58,901 nt of DNA, taken from contig JAQUCU010000002.1 in NCBI GenBank assembly GCA_028686055.1, positions 1 to 58,901 on the forward strand, read 5' to 3'. The position numbers and the translations under genes are program-made. Origin of the DNA: Desulfuromonadaceae bacterium (GTDB taxonomy: Bacteria > Desulfobacterota > Desulfuromonadia > Geobacterales > Pseudopelobacteraceae). The stretch's first letter is position 1; every line of letters begins with the position of its first letter. Below are positions 17,071-24,907 of the stretch, one piece after another. Below the pieces are notes generated by a model. It saw only the letters and a list, made by a program, of their open reading frames with translations. It did not search any database and was not told the DNA's origin.

Positions 17071-17107
17071 AGACGCTGCAACTGTTTACGGTTGTGGCGT
17101 CTTTTTA
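17071..17107 (+). terminator. Terminator after tRNA-Leu
   Basis: AGACGC...CAAC pairs with GTTG...GCGTCT with a small internal mismatch, followed by TTTTT at about 17102. It is 13 bases downstream of the tRNA CCA end. Confidence 0.75.
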
Positions 17108-17194
17108 TTTCACCCCGCATCCTCAGAGCTGCGTATCCGTTTTGTTGCCACAAAGGGACACCTTTCATGGCTAACGGCTGAAATACCTTTATGA

Positions 17195-18286
17195 TTAAAT
17201 CATTTCCAGCATTAGATCTGCAATGCGGTAAAGAGGCGCAGAGCGATCCACCCTGACCGCTTCCATGACAGCCTTCGGCATGCCGAATACAATGGCCGTC
17301 TCCTCAGTTTCTGCGACCACTTTCCCACCGGTTCTTTTTATATCCTGGGCGCCAATTGCGCCATCCCTACCCATGCCGGTGAGAACAAAGGCAAGACTTC
17401 TTTTGCCAATTACGGCGGCTACAGACGTGAAAAGTACATCAACGGAAGGCATGTGCAACACGTCATTCGGGAAGCTGTCCAGCCAGGCAAATAATTTACC
17501 TGAGCGACGGCAGACCTTTAAATGCCTGCCTGCCGGGGCGATATAAACCGTTCCGGCCTCAAGACTATCCCCGTCCTGTGCCTCCTTGACCCGCACTGGG
17601 CAGAGTCTGTCCAATCTTTCAGCCAATGGCGCAGTGAACCCGACTGACATGTGCTGAACCACCAGAATAGGGCACGGATAATTTGCGGGGATTTTGGTAA
17701 GAATCATCTGCAGAGCAGGTGGCCCACCAGTCGAGGTGCCGATGACCACGATTTCAGTATCTGTTGACTTGGTGGTTAACGGCACTGTCCTGGCAACATG
17801 TCCTAACGTAGTGCCGCTTTTCAGCTTCTTTAAATCTATCCGGGCTGCAATCTTTATCTTAACGGTCAGTTCCCTGGCTAGTCCGGAAATATCCATTGAA
17901 CCACCGGCGGAACTTTTATCGATGAAATCGACCGCTCCGAGTTCCAACGCCCTCAAAGTCTTGTCCCCACCCCTACCGGTGAGGGAACTGAGCATGATTA
18001 CCGGAACAGGGCATTCATTCATGATCCTTTCCAACGCCCGAAGTCCATCAAGTACCGGCATCTGCACATCCAGGGTAACGACATCAGGGCGGAGCTTTTT
18101 GACCAAGTCAATAGCCATTTCACCATCCGAGGCTACATCTATGATCTGAATCTCGCTACTCTGTTCAAACATCCTGATAATCGCGCGGCGGACGAATGCT
18201 GAATCGTCTACGATGAGCACCCGTATCTTGCTGCCGGTTGATGCGGTTAGTCCACCCTCAGTCTCGTTTTTTGTAGATAATGGCAC
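17195..18286 (-). CDS. cheB: Chemotaxis protein-glutamate methylesterase/deamidase CheB
   Basis: Removes methyl groups from MCP glutamates and deamidates glutamines when phosphorylated by CheA. It has 363 residues. The receiver domain spans about 20-140, with D27-D28 and phosphoacceptor D73 in VVTLDVQMP. The methylesterase domain begins at about 178, with the triad S185 (GTSTGGPPAL), H212 (VVQHMSVG) and D308 (GMGRDGAIG). It is the last gene of the minus-strand chemosensory operon and overlaps the preceding cheR by 29 bp. An intact CheB receiver means at least one phosphorylatable CheA target remains in this operon despite the damaged cheY. Confidence 0.96.
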   Translation of the reverse strand: MPLSTKNETEGGLTASTGSKIRVLIVDDSAFVRRAIIRMFEQSSEIQIIDVASDGEMAIDLVKKLRPDVVTLDVQMPVLDGLRALERIMNECPVPVIMLSSLTGRGGDKTLRALELGAVDFIDKSSAGGSMDISGLARELTVKIKIAARIDLKKLKSGTTLGHVARTVPLTTKSTDTEIVVIGTSTGGPPALQMILTKIPANYPCPILVVQHMSVGFTAPLAERLDRLCPVRVKEAQDGDSLEAGTVYIAPAGRHLKVCRRSGKLFAWLDSFPNDVLHMPSVDVLFTSVAAVIGKRSLAFVLTGMGRDGAIGAQDIKRTGGKVVAETEETAIVFGMPKAVMEAVRVDRSAPLYRIADLMLEMI

Positions 18287-19109
18287 CGGGAAACCTCATT
18301 GGAATATAATTACTCGTAATCCTGGACAGTGATTCTGAATGTCCCAGAAAAAGGTGCCCCTCAGGACGCAACACCTTGGCAAAAGCATGCACTCCGCGTT
18401 TTATGGATTCATCATCAAAGTAGATCAGCACGTTACGACAGAAAATTATGTCAGCGCTCTGTTCTTCAACAATCTGTTCTAATTGGAGAAGATTACCTTC
18501 GGTAAAACGCGTTATCCTGGTGAGAATCTCCTTTACCTTGAATCCTTCATCACATTTTCTGAAATAGCGGTCCAGATAATGGTCCGGTGTGGTCTGAAAC
18601 GCCCTGCCTGCGTAAATTCCGTTTCTGGCTCTCTCGATAATCTGATGGTCGATATCAACCCCTTGTATTTCAACGTCCCAATCCCAGAGAAAACAGCCTG
18701 ATTCTATGGCGATCATGGCCAGGGTATAAACTTCTTCACCACTGGAGCAACCGGCAGAAACGATTCGAAGTTTTCTCTCCCCACACCTCATTTTTTGCTC
18801 TTTCAGGGCTGGAAGCACCGCCTCGGCCAGCACACGCAACTGTGGTTCTTCCCTGAAGAAATATGTCTCATTGTTGGTAATAAGGGAAAGAAGCCGCTTG
18901 TGCTCTTCATTGCGTCTCGGCGCAAATTTGAGGTAGGCATAATAATCGGCGAACGTTGCAAGGCCCAATCCTTCAAGTCGGGAGAAAAGTCTCTTTGTAA
19001 AAAGCCCCTCGTTATTTTTATCCACTACCAGTCCGAATACCTCGGTAATATACTCCTTGAGCAGTCGCAATTCATCCGGGCGGATGAGAGGGGTAACGGG
19101 GCTGTTCAT
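18258..19109 (-). CDS. cheR: CheR-type MCP methyltransferase (first copy, next to cheB)
   Basis: SAM-dependent methyltransferase that methylates MCP glutamates. It has 283 residues. The N-terminal helical CheR_N domain is followed by LLSLITNNETYFFREE, SAGCSSGEEVYTLAM (SAM site), NGIYAGRAF and ADIIFCRNVLIYFDDESI. The C-terminus GHLFLGHSESLSRI is typical. There is no TPR or pentapeptide extension. It overlaps cheB by 29 bp and follows the HEAT gene at 2 bp. A second cheR lies upstream of the HEAT gene, and the two proteins are clearly divergent, so they are not a recent duplication. Confidence 0.95.
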   Translation of the reverse strand: MNSPVTPLIRPDELRLLKEYITEVFGLVVDKNNEGLFTKRLFSRLEGLGLATFADYYAYLKFAPRRNEEHKRLLSLITNNETYFFREEPQLRVLAEAVLPALKEQKMRCGERKLRIVSAGCSSGEEVYTLAMIAIESGCFLWDWDVEIQGVDIDHQIIERARNGIYAGRAFQTTPDHYLDRYFRKCDEGFKVKEILTRITRFTEGNLLQLEQIVEEQSADIIFCRNVLIYFDDESIKRGVHAFAKVLRPEGHLFLGHSESLSRITSNYIPMRFPGAIIYKKRD

Positions 19110-19111
19110 TA

Positions 19112-21472
19112 TCAGTAGCTTTCCAGCATGATCGTCTTCAGGGCCAGATCTGCCCTGTTTTTGACCTCTTCGGTGCCGTCATAATTTTTTGTGTGGATCA
19201 GTTTTTTCAGTGGAATGCTGTCGAAGCAGAACGCCAGTGAGTCGATAGCTGCCAGTCTGATATTCGAGTTCGGGTCCTCAAGGAGTTCCATCAGAGGTCC
19301 GACGCTGATGCTATCACCAATCTTTCCTACCAGATCGATGATACTCTCCCTGATTTCAATGGAATCATCCCGTTTCATAAACTGATGGAGATACGGAAGA
19401 GCCGAACGCCCGAAATTCAGGATTGCTTCGCAGGCAAATTCGCGCAACTTCTTGTCGGCCAATTGTTTCACTATTTCAGAAATCGTTTTCACATCACGCA
19501 GGTTGCCCAAGGTGATTATGGCGTGTTTTCTCACCAAAAAGTCGTTGTCATGCAAGGCATCCAGGATTAATTGTGTCTCGCGTGGACCGGCAATTTTCAC
19601 CAGAGCTGTGAGGGCGGTTTTGCGGACGCTCCAATGGGGATCGTGAACAACATCTTCAATCCTCTCAAGTGAGTTCTGGTCACAAAAACTCCCGAGAGCT
19701 TCAACGGCCACCCGCCGTATGTCTGGATCCTGATGATGTAAAAAATTCTTTATTACCAGTTCCGTGGCTGGTTTGTACGATATTTTTCCTAATGTTTCCA
19801 GGATTGAGTAGACGAGATTGTTGGAGAGCTGTTTATTCTGAAGTTCCTCCATGAGTACGGCCCCCGCCTTCTCGTATCCAACGATTCCGACAGACTTGAT
19901 TACCGCATAATCGAGGTCCTCTCCAAACGTTCCCAACATATTCAGAATATCTTTCATATATTCGGGATTGTTTCCGAATCCGGCAAGCGCTGTTACGGCC
20001 GTTTCCTTGACACCAGGATCCTGATCAGCCAGTGCCTGATGGATTATCGGCACTATATCAACAAGTTTCTGCATGCCGGCGGCCTTGATAGCCTCTTTTC
20101 TAACCTGGGTATCCTGATCGGCAACAAGAGTTTTAAGGATACTGATATCGCCACACTCTTCCAGGTGACCAAGAAGAAGAGCCGCCCTTCTTCTCATTTC
20201 AGCATCTTCCGACGTGGTCATGGAGTTCAAAAATTGGCGGAGACTTTCGAATGGATATCCTGCGAGAACATCAGCAACCTTGAGACAGAATTCTTCATCT
20301 TCGTGCACGAAAAAATCAAGGAGTTGTGGGAGAATCTGGACCGAATACGCGTCGACAAGCGCTTCCAGGGCCTCAAGCTGAACTGTCTTATCGGCATGAG
20401 AAAAAAGTACATCCAGTTTATCAGGTCCCGGCATCGCTTTCATCCATCGTAAAGAATGGAGCGCGACAATTTTTACGTTATCATTTTCATGTGAGAGTGC
20501 CGCCTGAAGGTAGGGAATTGCGGCTATGCCGATGGAAAAAATGGCGCTCTCAACGGTCTTGATGAGCCTATAATCTGTAAGGTGACCAAAGAAATCGTTG
20601 ATGGCCTCTGCTTCTCCCAGCCACCCCAGAAGTATGATGGCGGCCTCAATCGTCTCATCTTCTTTGGAGTCGACAAGCAAGTTCCTGATTTTCTGGATTC
20701 CAACGCGACTGATGATATCCTTCAATTCGCCCTTATTGTACTCCACCAGGCTGTTCTTGAACCTCAGGTTTTCATTGAGTCCCAGGTAAATCGTTACGAG
20801 AGCCTTCGTTACGGCAGCACACAGGTTTTCTTCAAGTTGCGGGATGATATCAGCCAGTGGTTTGAGCGAGCGGGGGTCACCTATTTTGCACAGAGCCTCC
20901 ACAACGGGGCCGCTCCAATTCTCGTCTTCAAGTATCTCGAGCAAATAAGGAGCCGCCTGGTAATCTCCTATGTTGCCAAGAGCGGAAATGGCAGCGTACT
21001 GTAACCAGAAGTCACTTTTAAGAGAATTTACGAGCGGTAGAATAGCTGCCCGGTCGCCGATCTTGCCCAACGCCTCTGCCACGCTATGCCGGACATTCAT
21101 GTCTGGGTCGCCAAGGGCCCGAATGAGGGCTCCGACCGCCTCACGCCTGCCGATGTCGCCAAGCATAACCGCGCTGAAGTTTCTTACCTCTTCGTTGGGG
21201 TCTTCCAGCAGCTTGACCAATTTTGGGGTTGATTCCACTCCGAAGCTGACGAGTACCTCCATGGCGGCATTGCGCAGGTCATAATTGTCATCGTCTCGCA
21301 CCGCCAGCTCTAAAACCGGATAGTTCTCTTCAAGCCCCATGGCAAGCAGCCTGGCTAATGATTCCTGCTTGTAACCCTTTTCATTGTCGGCGATGAGGAG
21401 AAGGAGTTCCTCGACACTTTTCCCATGAAGTTTCTGTGCAGCAGGCGCTGCGTCGTCAAAGGGCTTCGACAT
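19112..21472 (-). CDS. Large HEAT-repeat protein inside the chemosensory operon
   Basis: A 786-residue protein made almost wholly of HEAT/PBS-lyase-like alpha repeats of about 31-37 residues. Typical units include LLEDPNEEVRNFSAVMLGDIG, ALGDPDMNVRHSVAEALGKIG, HDPHWSVRKTALTALVKIAG and LEDPNSNIRLAAIDSLAF. There is no signal peptide and no enzyme motif. Such solenoids act as scaffolds, and some HEAT proteins with lyase-like repeats influence bilin attachment in cyanobacteria. Here it lies between two cheR genes, overlapping one by 17 bp and separated from the other by 2 bp, so it is translated as part of the system. It may hold CheR/CheB or the output protein near the receptor array. The partner is unknown. 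Confidence 0.85.
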   Translation of the reverse strand: MSKPFDDAAPAAQKLHGKSVEELLLLIADNEKGYKQESLARLLAMGLEENYPVLELAVRDDDNYDLRNAAMEVLVSFGVESTPKLVKLLEDPNEEVRNFSAVMLGDIGRREAVGALIRALGDPDMNVRHSVAEALGKIGDRAAILPLVNSLKSDFWLQYAAISALGNIGDYQAAPYLLEILEDENWSGPVVEALCKIGDPRSLKPLADIIPQLEENLCAAVTKALVTIYLGLNENLRFKNSLVEYNKGELKDIISRVGIQKIRNLLVDSKEDETIEAAIILLGWLGEAEAINDFFGHLTDYRLIKTVESAIFSIGIAAIPYLQAALSHENDNVKIVALHSLRWMKAMPGPDKLDVLFSHADKTVQLEALEALVDAYSVQILPQLLDFFVHEDEEFCLKVADVLAGYPFESLRQFLNSMTTSEDAEMRRRAALLLGHLEECGDISILKTLVADQDTQVRKEAIKAAGMQKLVDIVPIIHQALADQDPGVKETAVTALAGFGNNPEYMKDILNMLGTFGEDLDYAVIKSVGIVGYEKAGAVLMEELQNKQLSNNLVYSILETLGKISYKPATELVIKNFLHHQDPDIRRVAVEALGSFCDQNSLERIEDVVHDPHWSVRKTALTALVKIAGPRETQLILDALHDNDFLVRKHAIITLGNLRDVKTISEIVKQLADKKLREFACEAILNFGRSALPYLHQFMKRDDSIEIRESIIDLVGKIGDSISVGPLMELLEDPNSNIRLAAIDSLAFCFDSIPLKKLIHTKNYDGTEEVKNRADLALKTIMLESY

Positions 21473-22373
21473 AGTTTGTCATCTCCGTTTTTTTGTATAT
21501 AAGACACCTCGCACACTTTATCGTCTCGAACGTATGATCAAAGAGATGGAGAGGTTCGGCATCGCCCGTAAACAGATAGCCGCCCGGAACCAGTAGGCGG
21601 TGAAGCGTGTCTACGAGCTTTTGTTGACATGAAGCAGAGAAATAAATCATCACGTTTCGGCAAAAAATGATATCGAACGGTTCAGATAAAGAAACATACC
21701 CGGGAAATGGTCCACCCTTCATGAGTCCGTCCAGGTTGAGATGGATAATTGAAACCATCTTCTTCACTTCTTCTCTGATCACTGCACCATCAGTCTCTTG
21801 CTGCATATACTTGTCAAGGTAATGTTCGGGAATGTTTTTTAACTTCTCTTTTTCATAATAACCTTCGGCTGCAGTCTTGAGGCAGCTTTCATTCAGATCA
21901 CCGGCAATGATCTCCAAATTCCAGGCTTTTGGATAACGTAATGATTCCAGAAGCGTCATTGCTATGGAATATGGTTCCTCACCGGTGGAACAGCCTGCAG
22001 AAAGAATGCGCAGCTTCATTATGGATGAAGGCGGTACCCGGCTGCTCGCACCCCATGAGCGTACAACATCCATTCCTCGCAACGTTTCAATACCAGGAAT
22101 AATAACATTCCGAAGATGGCTGAACTGATCCTGATTCCTGAAAAAAAACGTTTCGTTTGTTGTCAGGCAATCCAGCAGTCTGGCTTCCTCACCGGATGTC
22201 TGTTTCAGATAGTCCCAATACGCTGCAAGATCGGCCAGTCCCAGCTTTTCCAAACGTTTTTCCAGCCGGTGGCGGAGCAGCTCCCGCTTGCGGCCACTGA
22301 AACTGAGTCTGCTCCGTTGTGAAACAAATTCCCTGATCTTATCCAGATATGCATCGTCCATACTACAATCCAT
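21456..22373 (-). CDS. CheR-type MCP methyltransferase (second copy)
   Basis: A second CheR of about 305 residues with the full motif set: LLDCLTTNETFFFRNQDQF, LRILSAGCSTGEEPYSIAM, AAEGYYEKEKL and FDIIFCRNVMIYFS. It ends with GGYLFTGDAEPLHLF. The start is uncertain: TTG 22382, ATG 22373 and ATG 22361 are in frame and none has a strong ribosome site; I use 22373. It contains an insertion (GMDVVRSWGASSRVPPSSIM) before the SAM site that the other CheR lacks. Two dedicated CheR enzymes in one operon suggest that they act on different receptors, or that one works with the HEAT protein. Confidence 0.92.
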   Translation of the reverse strand: MDCSMDDAYLDKIREFVSQRSRLSFSGRKRELLRHRLEKRLEKLGLADLAAYWDYLKQTSGEEARLLDCLTTNETFFFRNQDQFSHLRNVIIPGIETLRGMDVVRSWGASSRVPPSSIMKLRILSAGCSTGEEPYSIAMTLLESLRYPKAWNLEIIAGDLNESCLKTAAEGYYEKEKLKNIPEHYLDKYMQQETDGAVIREEVKKMVSIIHLNLDGLMKGGPFPGYVSLSEPFDIIFCRNVMIYFSASCQQKLVDTLHRLLVPGGYLFTGDAEPLHLFDHTFETIKCARCLIYKKTEMTNYVEAL

Positions 22374-22433
22374 ACGGCGCAATTACAGACAGTTTTGAAT
22401 TCGTATCTGCATGCGTACCTGGTGATTGGTCCA

Positions 22434-24743
22434 TTATCGGACTCTGAAGGTTCCCACCATGTCCGCCATATCCGCGGCCTGCTGGGAGAGGGTCTGTGCT
22501 GCCTTGGAGAGCTGCTCGACAGAGGTGAGATTGCCTCTGGTGATGTCGCTGATATTCTCCATGGCGGTCACCACCATCTCGCCGCCCTTCTTCTGTTCAG
22601 CAGTGGCATTGGCCACAGACTGCGTCATGGCGTTCATATCATTTACCGCCGTGACGATCTGGCGGGCTGACAGTGCCTGTTCCTTGGTGGCTATAGTCAC
22701 CTGCCCGGTCACGTGGTTCATGTTCTCCACCGCGATGCGGATCTGCTTGCTCCCTTGGGCCTGCTCCCTGGCAGCCCCGGTAACCTCCTGGGTGAGGTGG
22801 TTCATCCGCTCAACAGCGATCCGGATCTGGCGGCTGCCAACCGCCTGTTCGCGGGCGGCATTGGCCACCACATCGGTGGACTCGCTCATATTTTCCACCG
22901 CCCGGACCACTTGGGTGGAAGCACTGGCCTGCTCGGCAGACATCTTTGCAATGTCCGACATGAGGATACTGGTGCGCTCGACGCTCTTGACAAGGTTATT
23001 CAGGGCTTTCCCGGCCGTTACTGAAAGTTCCATGGAGTTCTTTGCTTCAAGGGACGCCACCTCACCATATTTGACCGATTCCTGGGTATCCACCTGCACC
23101 TGACGAATAACCTGTGCAATCTCCCTGGTTGCGCCCATGCTCCGTTCAGCCAGCTTTCTTACCTCCTCGGCTACCACAGCAAAGCCGCGACCGGCGTCTC
23201 CGGCCCGGGCTGCTTCAATGGCAGCGTTCAGCGCCAGCAGGTTCGTCTGGTCAGCAATCTCGTCGATCACCTTGACAATATTGCCAATATCCTCGGATCG
23301 CCTGCCGAGATTGAGGATTGACGAAGAAGTCTTCTCGATTACATCCGCCACCCGCGTCATAGCTGCCATTGACGCCTCTCCAGCCTGGAGTCCGGCGATA
23401 CCTTCCTTGGCCCCCTCCTTGGCCGTCGCATCGACCTCGTCCACCTTGTTAGCCACCTGTTTGATAGAGGTGGCCATCTGCTCGATAATTGTGGCGGAAT
23501 CGCTCACAATACGCTGCAACTCCTGGGAATTTCCGGCCACCTGTTCAATGGAGACAGTCATCTGCTCGATGGTGGCTGAAGTCTCGCTGACAGAGGACAC
23601 CAGGTCTTCTGCGTTCTGCGCCACCTTCTCAATGGATACGCTCATCTGCTCTATGGTTGCAGACGTTTCTGTAACCGATGAAGCCATCACCTCGGCGCTC
23701 TTGGCCATCTGTTCGCTGGAAGCCCCCAGTTCCTGTATGGAAGAAGCCACCTCATCGGCATTCGATGCCAGGGAATCCGCGTTGCTTGCCACTATCTGGA
23801 TCGAAGCGGCCATCTGCACCATGGTAGCAGAAGTTTCTTCGGCGGCCGATGCCTGGCTGTGCGCCGCGCTCGTCAACTGATCGGAATTGGAGGAAATCTG
23901 TACGGCCGCCGCTGCCAATTGCCCGGAACTATCGAGTATTTTCCCGATCATGGTTCGCAGGTTCCCTGACATGGTATTCATGGCCTGGAGCAGTTCCCCC
24001 ATTTCATCACGTGCCTTCACCACCACGGTCATCGTCAAATCACCCTCGGCAATCCGTTGGGCCATCAGTAACACCTCTTTGATGGGGTTGGTGATGCTGC
24101 GGGCTATTATGATACTGATGAAGATGGACAAAATAACGCCGATGATGGTTAAGATGACGAGTGTCTTGGCAATTTTTTGCGCCAGCTCAGCCATGGACTT
24201 TCCCTGTCCATCCATCTTGGCGTTGCTACCATCGGCAAATTCCTGTGCTGATTTCTCAAGCTGGTGAATACTATCTTTGTATTCGTTTATGGCAACGTTG
24301 CACTCAGCCGGAGTTTTCAGTTTGCCGTCACCTATCAAGTTATAAACCTTGGCGAACCCCTTGTCATAGGCGCCCAGCTCATTCTTCATAGTCGCAAGTG
24401 TTTCTTTTTCCTTCTCTATGGTCACAATCTTTCCCAGATCTTCCAGGTTTTTTGTGACTTGTTCGTGCTGTTCCTGCCACTTTTTGAGGTAATCATCTTC
24501 TTTGGCTTTGTCGCCGATATTCAGATACAGGTCCTTTTCGTATCTGCGCATACCGAGTACGTTCGCTAGAGCCTTTGCGGCGTGCTCTGTAACGGTGGCG
24601 TCGCCCTTGATCATGTTTATGGTGGCGGTGGTACTTTGATCTACTGCCCAATATCCCGTAAACCCGCCGATGATCAACATAAGCGACAACGTCCCAAAAC
24701 CCAGCCCTAACCGCAGACCAATCCTTATATTGTTCATTTTCAT
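22434..24743 (-). CDS. Methyl-accepting chemotaxis protein (copy 1)
   Basis: Transmembrane chemoreceptor of 769 residues: TM1 about 12-34, an all-helical periplasmic sensor about 35-190, TM2 about 192-214, HAMP 215-268, then a very long coiled-coil signalling domain. The kinase-control tip reads [20 protein letters not shown], followed by [20 protein letters not shown]. Both arms carry 28-residue (four-heptad) repeats: [11 protein letters not shown] units before the tip, and [11 protein letters not shown] units after it. From residue 37 to one residue before the C-terminus it appears identical to the MCP encoded at 24908. Only the first TM region and the last residue differ. No CheR-tethering pentapeptide is seen (the C-terminus is GTFRVR). 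The start is ATG 24743; an upstream ATG is closed at once by TAA. Confidence 0.95.
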   Translation of the reverse strand: MKMNNIRIGLRLGLGFGTLSLMLIIGGFTGYWAVDQSTTATINMIKGDATVTEHAAKALANVLGMRRYEKDLYLNIGDKAKEDDYLKKWQEQHEQVTKNLEDLGKIVTIEKEKETLATMKNELGAYDKGFAKVYNLIGDGKLKTPAECNVAINEYKDSIHQLEKSAQEFADGSNAKMDGQGKSMAELAQKIAKTLVILTIIGVILSIFISIIIARSITNPIKEVLLMAQRIAEGDLTMTVVVKARDEMGELLQAMNTMSGNLRTMIGKILDSSGQLAAAAVQISSNSDQLTSAAHSQASAAEETSATMVQMAASIQIVASNADSLASNADEVASSIQELGASSEQMAKSAEVMASSVTETSATIEQMSVSIEKVAQNAEDLVSSVSETSATIEQMTVSIEQVAGNSQELQRIVSDSATIIEQMATSIKQVANKVDEVDATAKEGAKEGIAGLQAGEASMAAMTRVADVIEKTSSSILNLGRRSEDIGNIVKVIDEIADQTNLLALNAAIEAARAGDAGRGFAVVAEEVRKLAERSMGATREIAQVIRQVQVDTQESVKYGEVASLEAKNSMELSVTAGKALNNLVKSVERTSILMSDIAKMSAEQASASTQVVRAVENMSESTDVVANAAREQAVGSRQIRIAVERMNHLTQEVTGAAREQAQGSKQIRIAVENMNHVTGQVTIATKEQALSARQIVTAVNDMNAMTQSVANATAEQKKGGEMVVTAMENISDITRGNLTSVEQLSKAAQTLSQQAADMADMVGTFRVR
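22441..24635. repeat. 2,195-bp direct repeat, left copy
   Basis: Matches 24915-27109 at a constant offset of 2,474 bp. I found no difference in the blocks compared, and all overlapping reading frames translate identically. The edges are sharp: bases differ at 22440/24914 and at 24636/27110. It covers nearly the whole MCP coding region. Confidence 0.93.
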
Positions 24744-24778
24744 TTACGCCATGCCTCCTGTCTATTTTATTAGAAATA

Positions 24779-24889
24779 CTACAGAGAAAGCAGTGATTTG
24801 TTCAAATCCAGTATAATGATCAGCCTGCTGTCCAATTTACCGACCCCTTTGATATAATTCCACGAGCATTGTCAGCGACCATCCCCGAT
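24779..24889 (-). pseudogene. Fossil of cheA and cheW 3' ends between the two MCP genes
   Basis: Bases 24782-24859 encode, on the minus strand, the last 26 residues of the operon CheW ([20 protein letters not shown] and on), closed by TAG at 24779-24781. Against cheW at 27250-27327 there are only three base differences, all synonymous. Just beyond, 24872-24889 reads I-G-D-G-R-stop, the last residues of CheA (I-G-N-G-R-stop at about 27840), and flanking bases also match. The 5' part of this cheW copy, about 158 codons, has been deleted. Confidence 0.85.
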
Positions 24890-24907
24890 GTATGTTTTCG
24901 TGATTCT

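Noticed and set aside
23137..23880. Long plus-strand ORFs (up to 247 codons) opposite both MCP genes
   Set aside because: They are antisense frames kept open by the repetitive Ala/Ser/Glu-rich MCP codons, occur identically in both copies, have no ribosome sites and no protein-like composition.
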